A DNA stretch of 7,148 nucleotides from Actinomycetota bacterium (lineage in GTDB: Bacteria > Actinomycetota > Thermoleophilia > UBA2241), in contig PLTW01000089.1 in the NCBI GenBank assembly GCA_003164655.1, positions 1 through 7,148 of the forward strand, written 5' to 3'. The position numbers and the translations under genes are program-made. A model generated the notes under the pieces. The model searched no databases. It was not told where the DNA came from and saw nothing but the letters and a program-made list of their open reading frames with translations. Below are positions 1 through 4,811 of the stretch, in pieces (positions within the stretch are counted from its first letter, which is position 1; each line of letters begins with the position of its first letter).

Positions 1-145
1 CCAGGTCCATCGTGTCGAGGACCTGGTCCATCATCTCGCGCTGCGACAGCGCGCCGGTGTATTCGAGCAGACGGTCGGCCAGGGTCGACTTGCCGTGGTC
101 GATATGGGCGATGATCGAGAAGTTGCGGATGTGGTCGAGGTTCAT
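1..145 (-). CDS. lepA: Elongation factor 4 (LepA), N-terminal fragment cut by the window edge
   Basis: The first 48 codons of a translational GTPase are visible; the rest lies to the left of the window. The peptide begins MNLDHIRNFSIIAHIDHGKS, which contains the P-loop (A-H-I-D-H-G-K-S, about residues 13-20), followed by LADRLLEYTGALSQREM and VLDTMDL, the run leading to switch I. This spacing and wording are typical of LepA/EF4 rather than EF-G, EF-Tu or TypA. LepA is a ribosome-associated GTPase that acts in the cytoplasm and has been linked to back-translocation and to 30S subunit assembly. The ATG at 143-145 is chosen because the family starts only a few residues before IRNFSIIAHIDHGK; a TAAGG lies about 8 nt upstream. 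Only 44 bp separate it from the murJ stop on the same strand, so cotranscription with murJ is likely. Identity is near certain; nothing can be said about the missing domains. Confidence 0.95.
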   Translation of the reverse strand, partial: MNLDHIRNFSIIAHIDHGKSTLADRLLEYTGALSQREMMDQVLDTMDL

Positions 146-189
146 CTTCAGGCCTTACACTAGCGGAAGGTCCGGGTCGGCGCTCGTTC

Positions 190-1791
190 TCACGGCACCG
201 CCTCGGTCTCGTCGGGCGGCAGGCGCAGCGACCGGCCGCGACGCCGTAGCAGGTTCATCACCGACAGCTCCTCGACGCGCAGCAGCCGGGCCGCGCCCAG
301 GTAGACGAGGCCGCCGCTGCCGAACACGGCCGCGACCACGACGATGAGCGCCACGAGGCCGCCATCGGCCACCGACCGCAGTCCGTGCCACAGGGCGTAC
401 GAGACGACGGCCAGGGCGGCCGAGCACACCAGTATCTTGCCCAGGCTCACGAGAATGCGACGCCCGTCGACGTAGCCGATCTGGCGCCGCATGAGCACCA
501 GCAGGGCGACGAAGTTAAAGGCCGACACGATCGAGGTCGACAGCACGATGCCGCGGGCGCCCAGCGACGGGTACAGCGCCCAGTCGAGCAGCGCGTTCAG
601 GGCCAGGTTGACGAGGCCCACGTAGAGCGGCAGCCACGGACGCTGCAGGCTCTGAAAGCCGCGGTTGAACATGACGTTCACGTTGGCGAAGGCCATGCCG
701 AGCGTGAAGAAGGCCAGAATCGGCGCCACCGCCGCCGTGTCGGCCGCCACGAACTGGCCGTGCTGATAGATGAGCTGCACGATCGAGTGCGGCACCACCA
801 CGAACCAGGCGACGAACGGCAGCGACACGAAGAAGATCTGCCGCACCCCGAGCGACAGCGTCTCGCGAAAGCGCGTGATGTCGAAGTCGGCCGCGTAGCG
901 CGAAAGGGTTGGGAACAGCACCGTGCCGATGGTGATCGCGAACATCCCCTGGGGCAGCTGGTAGAGGCGAAACGCGTAGTTGATCTGGGCGGCCGCGTGG
1001 TCGCTGACGAACTGGGCGAAGAAGAAGTCGACGAGGGCGTTGAAATTGAGGATGCCCAGGGTGATCGTCACCGGCACCATCAGCACCAGCACGCGGCGCA
1101 GCAGCGGGTCGCGCCACTCAAAGCTGACGCGCCACTTGAGATCGATGCGACGCAGCGGCGGCAGCAGGAGCAGAAGCTGGGCCACGGTGCCGAAGAAGGT
1201 GCCCCAGGCCAGGGCATAGATGCCCAGCGAGCCGTGGCCCGAGAAGAGCACGATGAAGGCGATGATGACCAGGTTCCAAACGATCGACACGACCGCCGGC
1301 ATGGTGAAGCGCTCGAACGAGTACAGCACGCCGATCACCACGCCCGAGACGCTGAACAGCAGCACCGTGGGCAGCAGGATGCGCAGCATCTCGACGGCGA
1401 GATGGCTCACGTAGGCCTGGTCGGCGAACTGCGGGAAGAAGATCTTGACGATCAGCGGCGCCCCCAGCATGAGCACCACCGTGGCCGCGCCGACCACGAC
1501 TATCATGAAGCTCAGCAGCGACGACGCCAGGCGGTAGGCGCGTTCGTGTTCGCCCTTCGAGAAGAGGCTGGTGAAGACCGGCACGAAGGCAGCGCTGATC
1601 GCCGAGTCGGCGACGAGCTGGCGGATGAGGTTGGGGATGACCGCGACCGAGGCGAACGTGTTGATCTGCACGCTCACGCCGAAGGCGTTGGCCGTGAGGA
1701 CCTCGCGGGCGACCCCCACGATGCGCGAGATGCCGGTCGCGCCGGCCACGACCACTGCCGCCCAGGCGAGCTTCTTCTGTCTTTCAGTCAC
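190..1791 (-). CDS. murJ: Lipid II flippase MurJ (MviN family)
   Basis: This 533-residue polytopic protein of the MOP exporter superfamily moves the peptidoglycan precursor lipid II across the cytoplasmic membrane. The length fits MurJ (about 510-530 residues, 14 helices). Visible hallmarks are ISRIVGVARE (Arg23 and Arg29, aligning with E. coli Arg18 and Arg24), IPNLIRQL (Arg57, aligning with Arg52), SAAFVPVFT, and NYAFRLYQLPQG with Arg275 at the position of Arg270; these are the cavity arginines of the family. At the nearby acidic positions it has Asn44, Phe274 and Gln278 rather than Asp/Glu. The tail after about residue 505 is charged and cytoplasmic. The start is GTG at 1789-1791: an in-frame TGA lies two codons upstream, so no longer form is possible, and the first helix begins at about residue 8. 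There is no clear Shine-Dalgarno sequence. A four-codon ATG frame (1784-1798) overlaps the start out of frame. It lies upstream of lepA and diverges from rpsT. The family call is very secure. Confidence 0.96.
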   Translation of the reverse strand: MTERQKKLAWAAVVVAGATGISRIVGVAREVLTANAFGVSVQINTFASVAVIPNLIRQLVADSAISAAFVPVFTSLFSKGEHERAYRLASSLLSFMIVVVGAATVVLMLGAPLIVKIFFPQFADQAYVSHLAVEMLRILLPTVLLFSVSGVVIGVLYSFERFTMPAVVSIVWNLVIIAFIVLFSGHGSLGIYALAWGTFFGTVAQLLLLLPPLRRIDLKWRVSFEWRDPLLRRVLVLMVPVTITLGILNFNALVDFFFAQFVSDHAAAQINYAFRLYQLPQGMFAITIGTVLFPTLSRYAADFDITRFRETLSLGVRQIFFVSLPFVAWFVVVPHSIVQLIYQHGQFVAADTAAVAPILAFFTLGMAFANVNVMFNRGFQSLQRPWLPLYVGLVNLALNALLDWALYPSLGARGIVLSTSIVSAFNFVALLVLMRRQIGYVDGRRILVSLGKILVCSAALAVVSYALWHGLRSVADGGLVALIVVVAAVFGSGGLVYLGAARLLRVEELSVMNLLRRRGRSLRLPPDETEAVP

Positions 1792-1824
1792 GGGTCATAA
1801 GTTCGCCGGGGGGGTGGCCTTGCC

Positions 1825-1887
1825 TTTTGTCCGCCGGCCGTGGCGCTCGTGTGACGGAGGCATGCTCGCCGCGGCCGGTGGGCAAAA
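1825..1887. repeat. 63-nt imperfect inverted repeat / long stem-loop in the murJ-rpsT intergenic region
   Basis: Positions 1825-1845 and 1867-1887 form 21 consecutive pairs around a 21-nt loop (1846-1866). The left arm begins TTTTGTCCGCCGGCC and the right arm ends GGCCGGTGGGCAAAA. Eighteen pairs are Watson-Crick. The other three (1830/1882, 1833/1879, 1841/1871) are G-U wobbles if plus-strand RNA is made, but C-A mismatches in minus-strand (murJ leader) RNA. The ends are A/T tetramers in an otherwise GC-rich region. It begins about 3 nt after the murJ transcription start inferred here. It could be a leader structure of murJ, a degenerate mobile repeat or a plus-strand RNA element; the sequence alone does not decide. 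Confidence 0.6.
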
Positions 1888-1896
1888 CAGCGACCT

Positions 1897-1905
1897 AGTC
1901 TAGCA
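1897..1905 (-). promoter_or_regulatory. Candidate extended -10 promoter for murJ(-lepA)
   Basis: Read on the minus strand, the sequence is TGC-TAGACT: a TGn extension followed by a hexamer matching TATAAT at four of six positions. No good -35 is seen at 16-18 bp. It predicts a start near 1890 and a murJ leader of about 99 nt. The same TGCTA core recurs at the rpsT and holA start regions, which is the main support. Confidence 0.35.
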
Positions 1906-1916
1906 GACCGGCGCGC

Positions 1917-1946
1917 TTGCCCGTCTCGCGACGCCTGTGCTAGCAT
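1917..1946 (+). promoter_or_regulatory. Candidate rpsT promoter (TTGCCC - 18 bp - TAGCAT, extended -10)
   Basis: The -35-like TTGCCC (1917-1922) and -10-like TAGCAT (1941-1946) are 18 bp apart, each matching consensus at four of six positions. The -10 is directly preceded by TGC (1938-1940), an extended -10. The predicted start is near 1953, giving a leader of about 49 nt. The -35 region overlaps the place where the -35 of the divergent murJ promoter would fall. A strong dedicated promoter is expected for a ribosomal protein gene that stands alone on its strand. Confidence 0.55.
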
Positions 1947-1953
1947 CACTGGC

Positions 1954-1973
1954 CTGCTCGCAGCGGCGAGCAG
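1954..1973 (+). promoter_or_regulatory. Perfect 8-bp stem-loop at the 5' end of the rpsT leader
   Basis: CTGCTCGC (1954-1961) pairs perfectly with GCGAGCAG (1966-1973) around the tetraloop AGCG. It starts at the predicted first base of the rpsT transcript and ends 17 nt before the Shine-Dalgarno sequence, so it would not block the ribosome site. A 5'-terminal hairpin of this kind often protects a short mRNA from decay. S20 is autoregulated at translation in E. coli, but nothing here shows that this hairpin binds S20. Confidence 0.5.
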
Positions 1974-1990
1974 CATCAAGCCTCGATCAC

Positions 1991-1996
1991 GAAGGA
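1991..1996 (+). promoter_or_regulatory. Shine-Dalgarno of rpsT, fixing its GTG start
   Basis: GAAGGA ends 5 nt before the GTG at 2002-2004, within the usual range for initiation. It is the best ribosome-binding site in the window and decides the start of S20. Confidence 0.75.
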
Positions 1997-2001
1997 CCGA
2001 C

Positions 2002-2268
2002 GTGCCCAACATCAAGCAGCAGAAGAAGCGCATGCGCTTGGCCGTTCAGCAGCGGCTCCGCAACCGGCAGGTCAAGTCGAGCATCCACACCCTGTTCCGC
2101 AAGCTCGAGACCAGCCTTGCCGACGACGATCAGGCGACCACCACTGCCGTTGCCGCGCAGCTCGCGTCGAGCATCGACAAGGCCGCCGCCAAGGGCGTCA
2201 TCCATGCCAACAACGCGGCCCGCAAGAAGAGCCGCGTCGCGCGCATGGTCGCCGGCCACACCGCCTGA
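2002..2268 (+). CDS. rpsT: Small-subunit ribosomal protein bS20
   Basis: This 88-residue, very basic protein begins MPNIKQQKKRMRLAVQQRLR and ends with GVIHANNAARKKSRVARMV, the two signatures of bS20. S20 is a three-helix bundle that binds 16S rRNA early in 30S assembly (5' domain and helix 44). The length is normal for the family (about 85-90 residues). Translation starts at GTG (2002-2004) behind GAAGGA, and the MPNIK start is the expected family N-terminus. The gene has its own strand and a candidate promoter and leader hairpin; it diverges from murJ and converges on holA. rpsT facing holA is the layout I recall from actinobacteria such as Mycobacterium (rpsT Rv2412, holA Rv2413c). No anomalies were seen. 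Confidence 0.97.
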   Translation: MPNIKQQKKRMRLAVQQRLRNRQVKSSIHTLFRKLETSLADDDQATTTAVAAQLASSIDKAAAKGVIHANNAARKKSRVARMVAGHTA

Positions 2269-2281
2269 CAAAAGGCCCCAC

Positions 2282-2299
2282 GCCCGCCGGCCCGCGGGC
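2282..2299. terminator. GC hairpin near the convergent rpsT/holA ends
   Basis: GCCCGC (2282-2287) pairs with GCGGGC (2294-2299) around a 6-nt loop. An overlapping palindrome, GCCCGCGGGC, lies at 2290-2299. On the minus strand the hairpin is followed within about 8 nt by TTTT (2270-2273 on the complement), so it fits a weak intrinsic terminator for holA better than one for rpsT. Confidence 0.35.
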
Positions 2300-2336
2300 A
2301 GCCCCGCCGGCCTCGTGTTGCCGACCCTAAAGCCGC

Positions 2337-2356
2337 CGCTGCCCTGCCGGGCAGCG
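2337..2356. terminator. Perfect 8-bp stem-loop between rpsT and holA, possible two-way terminator
   Basis: CGCTGCCC (2337-2344) pairs with GGGCAGCG (2349-2356) around TGCC. It lies 68 nt past the rpsT stop and 14 nt past the holA stop, between convergent genes, where a shared terminator is expected. There is no U-run after it on the plus strand and only TTTA on the minus strand, so its termination strength is doubtful. The whole 2269-2370 spacer holds no gene. Confidence 0.4.
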
Positions 2357-2370
2357 CGCCGCACGCGGCT

Positions 2371-3357
2371 CTAGCGCGCCGCCAGCACCTGTCCCAGGGC
2401 CAGCTCGAGCGTAAACTCGGGGTCGAGCTCACTGCCGCCCACCATCGCCGCCTGCGCGTCGGCCAGCGCCGCCAGGGCGCGCTCGAGTGTGCGCCGCTCA
2501 AAACGGGCGCGCTGTTCGAGCAGCTTCTGGGCGGTGAACGGTTTGATGCCCAGCGTTGCGGCGACCTCGGCGGCCGGCATCTCGTGAGGCAGGTCCATGG
2601 CGCTCGAGAGCTGGCCGACGTAGCGCACCAGCGAGTAAAGCGTGGAGCGCGCCACCTCACCCGAGCTCTTGCCGCCACTGGCGTAGAGTCCTTCGAGCAC
2701 GCGAAAGGCAGCCGGCGCGTTGCGCCTGCCGACGGCGTCGGTCAGCTCGTAGATGCGGGCGTCGAGCGTCGGCGAGCAGACCTCGTCGATGTCGTCGCTG
2801 GTCACCGGCCGGCCCAGCGTGTAGGCGGCCAGCTTGGCCAGCTCGTTCTCGAGAAGATCGGGGTCGGCGCCCACCTGGGCGACGAGGTGGCGGGCCTCGG
2901 CCGCGCCCAGTCGCGCGCCGCGCGCCTGGGCGCGGCCCCGCACCCAGTCGGCCACGTCGGACTGGCGCTTGGGCAGGTCGTAGCGCAGCACCTGGCCGCT
3001 CTTTTCGAGCAGCTTCGTCAGGCGCTCGGTCTTGCGGAACGTCTCCCCCACCAGAGCAAGACAGACGCCCGGCACCGGGTCGCTCAGATAGTCGGCGACG
3101 CGGTCGCGGTCGGCCGCCTTCCAGGCGTCGGCGGCGGTCACCAGGAGCAGACGAGTACCGAGCGTGAAGGTGGCCGTGTCGGCCGCCTGGAGCACGTCGG
3201 CGACCGTGCTGGCGCGCCCGTCGAACAGGCTGATGTTGAGGTCGCTCGACGTCTGTTCGAACACGCGCTTGCGCAGACGCGCCGCGCCGCGGCGCACCTT
3301 GGGCTGGTCGGTGCCGCAGATGAGGTAGGCGGGTTTTAGGTCGGGGAGCTCGTCCAT
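2371..3357 (-). CDS. holA: DNA polymerase III subunit delta (clamp loader)
   Basis: This 328-residue protein matches the delta subunit of the replicative clamp loader, which opens the beta sliding clamp and loads it on primed DNA. The N-terminus AYLICGTDQPKVRRGAARLR matches the family opening (Y-L-I-x-G-x-D). TLGTRLLLVTAAD (about 65-77) lies where the beta-binding hydrophobic patch occurs. LLENELAKLAAYTLGRPVTS (about 168-187) and RIYELTDAVGRRN (201-213) are typical of the region joining the second AAA-like domain to the C-terminal collar. The length is normal (about 330-345). The ATG at 3355-3357 is chosen because AGGGGA lies 5 nt upstream (3363-3368) and the family starts here. The frame stays open to 3648, but that extension is arginine-rich, low in complexity and antisense to the next operon. 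holA converges with rpsT and diverges from the transporter operon, whereas in the common layout it adjoins comEC. Confidence 0.94.
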   Translation of the reverse strand: MDELPDLKPAYLICGTDQPKVRRGAARLRKRVFEQTSSDLNISLFDGRASTVADVLQAADTATFTLGTRLLLVTAADAWKAADRDRVADYLSDPVPGVCLALVGETFRKTERLTKLLEKSGQVLRYDLPKRQSDVADWVRGRAQARGARLGAAEARHLVAQVGADPDLLENELAKLAAYTLGRPVTSDDIDEVCSPTLDARIYELTDAVGRRNAPAAFRVLEGLYASGGKSSGEVARSTLYSLVRYVGQLSSAMDLPHEMPAAEVAATLGIKPFTAQKLLEQRARFERRTLERALAALADAQAAMVGGSELDPEFTLELALGQVLAAR

Positions 3358-3367
3358 GAGAGTCCCC

Positions 3368-3380
3368 TGATATGATAGCA
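3368..3380. promoter_or_regulatory. Overlapping divergent extended -10 elements for holA (-) and the transporter operon (+)
   Basis: On the plus strand the sequence reads TGA-TATGAT (3368-3376); on the minus strand it reads TGC-TATCAT (3380-3372). Each is a TGn extension plus a hexamer matching TATAAT at five of six positions, and the two overlap almost fully. The predicted starts are near 3383 (+) and 3365 (-), 18 bp apart. No convincing -35 is seen on either side. Divergent starts from symmetrical -10 elements are known in bacteria. The holA leader would be only about 8 nt and would keep just part of its AGGGGA ribosome site (3363-3368), so the real holA start may lie slightly upstream. Confidence 0.5.
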
Positions 3381-3381
3381 C

Positions 3382-3428
3382 GCGCCGCCGGGGGCGACCG
3401 GGCGCAGCCCGGTCGCCCCCGGCGGCGC
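3382..3428. repeat. 47-nt perfect palindromic stem-loop (22-bp arms, GCA loop)
   Basis: Positions 3382-3403 are the exact reverse complement of 3407-3428, with only GCA (3404-3406) between them. The left arm starts GCGCCGCCGGGGGCGACCGG. There are no mismatches, and pairing stops sharply at both ends (3381 C against 3429 A). It lies between divergent genes, where a terminator has no obvious use, and it begins at the predicted 5' end of the transporter transcript. It may be a member of a dispersed REP-like or other palindromic family, or a leader or attenuator structure. No clear flanking direct repeat is visible. The rest of 3429-3507 shows no further structure or gene. Confidence 0.8.
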
Positions 3429-3507
3429 AACGACCCGACATCCGCGCCCGCTGGAGGCTCCGATCGAGGCGCTTTCTCACGCCGCGTCGCTTTCGCCGAT
3501 CTGGGCC

Positions 3508-3831
3508 ATGGCGATCGCCAGCCAGACGATCAGGCTCAACCCGGGCCTGCTTATCGCCTTCGTCGGGCTGAGCCTGGCCAACCTCGCCCTGGTGGTCGCG
3601 GCGCTGGTCAGCCTCATCCCGCGGCCGACCGCCGGCGTGCGCTTTCACAACAAGTGGGTCTGGGCGGCGCTGATCGTGCTGGTCAACTGGCTCGGGCCGC
3701 TGGTCTACTTCGCCGTGGGGCGCCTCGACCTGCCGCTGCCCGACGACTCGGGCGCTGCCGGCGTGCCCGCCGCCGAGCGCGCCCGAAGGGCCGTCGAACT
3801 GCTCTACGGGCCGCCTCCGGAGCAGCGGTGA
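3508..3831 (+). CDS. Small two-helix PLDc_N (YxlE-like) membrane protein
   Basis: This 107-residue protein has two hydrophobic segments, about 14-37 (LLIAFVGLSLANLALVVAAL) and 50-70 (WVWAALIVLVNWLGPLVYFA), followed by a G-R end at 71-72 and a soluble acidic/proline tail. The W-x(10)-W-L-G-P-L-x-Y-F-x-x-G-R pattern is that of the PLDc_N domain (phospholipase D nuclease N-terminal, here without any nuclease domain). Bacillus subtilis YxlE is of this type; it precedes an ABC ATPase and permease (YxlF, YxlG) and acts as a negative regulator of SigY. The same gene order here suggests an accessory or regulatory membrane subunit of the transporter; no sigma factor is nearby. The start is the only ATG in reach (3508), but it has a poor Shine-Dalgarno sequence; the frame is open back to 3379 without ATG, GTG or TTG. 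The stop overlaps the next gene by 4 bases. Confidence 0.85.
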   Translation: MAIASQTIRLNPGLLIAFVGLSLANLALVVAALVSLIPRPTAGVRFHNKWVWAALIVLVNWLGPLVYFAVGRLDLPLPDDSGAAGVPAAERARRAVELLYGPPPEQR

Positions 3832-4811
3832 ACGACGCCGGCGCGGCCGCCGCGGTCACTGTGCCGCCCGCCCCCGGGCCCTCGGCGTCCGCCGCGGTCG
3901 AGCTGCGCGGCCTGACCAAGCTCTACGGTCGCAAGGCTGCCCTGGACGGCGTCGATCTCACCGTGGCAAGCGGCGCGATCTTCGGCTTTCTGGGCCCCAA
4001 CGGCGCCGGCAAGACCACTACGCTGCGCATCCTCGCCGGACTCGCCCGACCGACCGCCGGCAGCGCCGCCGTGCTCGGCCGCGACGTGCTCGACGCCGGC
4101 AACCAGATCAGGTCGCAGATCGGCTTTTTGCCCGACGTGCCGGGCTTCTACGGCTGGATGACGGCGGCCGAGTTTCTGCGCTTTGCCGGCGGCCTGTTCG
4201 ACCTGGACGACGCGACACTGCGGGCCCGAGTCGCGGCCCTGCTCGAACTCGCCGGTCTGGCCGGCGTCGAGGCCCGCATCGGCGCCTTCTCGCGGGGTAT
4301 GAAGCAGCGCCTGGGCGTCGCCCAGGCGCTGATCAACGCCCCGCGGCTGCTGTTGCTCGACGAACCGACGAGCGCGCTCGACCCGATCGGCCGCAAGGAC
4401 GTGCTCGACATGATCGCCGCCCTCGCCGGGCGCACGACCGTGTTCTTTTCGACCCACATTCTGGCCGACGTGGAGCGCGTCTGCGATACGGTCGCCGTGC
4501 TCGACCACGGCCGCGTCGTGGCCCAGGATACGATCGACGGCTTGAAGCAGCGTCACGGGCACGGCCAGCGCCTGCTGGTCGAAGTCGACGATCCGGCCCG
4601 GCTGGTTCAGGCAGTGGCCGCGCTGCCCTGGGTCGCCCTGGTCGAACGCAGCGGCGCCACCCTGCGCCTGACCGTGAGTGACCTGCCGACCGCCGAGCGG
4701 GCGCTGCCCGCCGTAATCGCCGCCGCCGGCCTCGGTCTGCGCCGCCTGGAGGCCGACGAAGTGAGCCTCGAAGAGGTCTTTGTGGAGCTCGTCGGGGAGC
4801 GCCGCCCGTGA
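3828..4811 (+). CDS. ABC transporter ATP-binding protein (YxlF/CcmA type, with DUF4162-like C-terminus)
   Basis: This 327-residue ATPase powers the ABC-2 permease encoded next. The nucleotide-binding domain starts near residue 24 (VELRGLTKLYG). It has Walker A GPNGAGKT (56-63), a Q-loop region IGFLPDVPGFYGWMTAAEFL in which the usual Gln/Glu is Asp103, signature FSRGMKQRLGVAQAL (154-168), Walker B LLLLDEP (174-180), D-loop SALD (182-185) and H-loop STH (208-210). All catalytic elements are present. The C-terminal 80 residues resemble the DUF4162 domain of export-type ATPases. The GTG at 3828-3830 is chosen because GGAG (3819-3822) lies 5 nt upstream and because it forms a GTGA overlap with the previous stop, implying coupled translation. 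This gives an Ala/Pro-rich 23-residue leader; a GTG at 3861 is an alternative. The substrate is unknown. Confidence 0.95.
   Translation: MNDAGAAAAVTVPPAPGPSASAAVELRGLTKLYGRKAALDGVDLTVASGAIFGFLGPNGAGKTTTLRILAGLARPTAGSAAVLGRDVLDAGNQIRSQIGFLPDVPGFYGWMTAAEFLRFAGGLFDLDDATLRARVAALLELAGLAGVEARIGAFSRGMKQRLGVAQALINAPRLLLLDEPTSALDPIGRKDVLDMIAALAGRTTVFFSTHILADVERVCDTVAVLDHGRVVAQDTIDGLKQRHGHGQRLLVEVDDPARLVQAVAALPWVALVERSGATLRLTVSDLPTAERALPAVIAAAGLGLRRLEADEVSLEEVFVELVGERRP

Noticed and set aside
146..189. Separate lepA promoter (minus-strand CGC-TAGTGT at 157-165)
   Set aside because: Only three of six matches to the -10 consensus, no TGn and no -35; cotranscription from murJ is simpler.
385..1800. 471-codon open frame on the plus strand across murJ
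   Set aside because: It is the antisense shadow of murJ: His/Arg/Asp/Gln-rich with no domain, caused by third-position GC bias.
1822..2276. 10-mer GACAAAAGGC occurring at 1822-1831 (minus) and 2267-2276 (plus)
   Set aside because: A single 10-base match with no extended similarity on either side; likely chance.
3358..3648. N-terminal extension of holA upstream of 3357
   Set aside because: The extra 97 residues are low-complexity, run through the palindrome and antisense to the YxlE-like gene, and a good ribosome site marks the ATG at 3357.
3372..3827. Upstream extension of the ATPase frame
   Set aside because: It overlaps the YxlE-like gene in another frame and has no domain; the GTG at 3828 has a ribosome site and a GTGA overlap.
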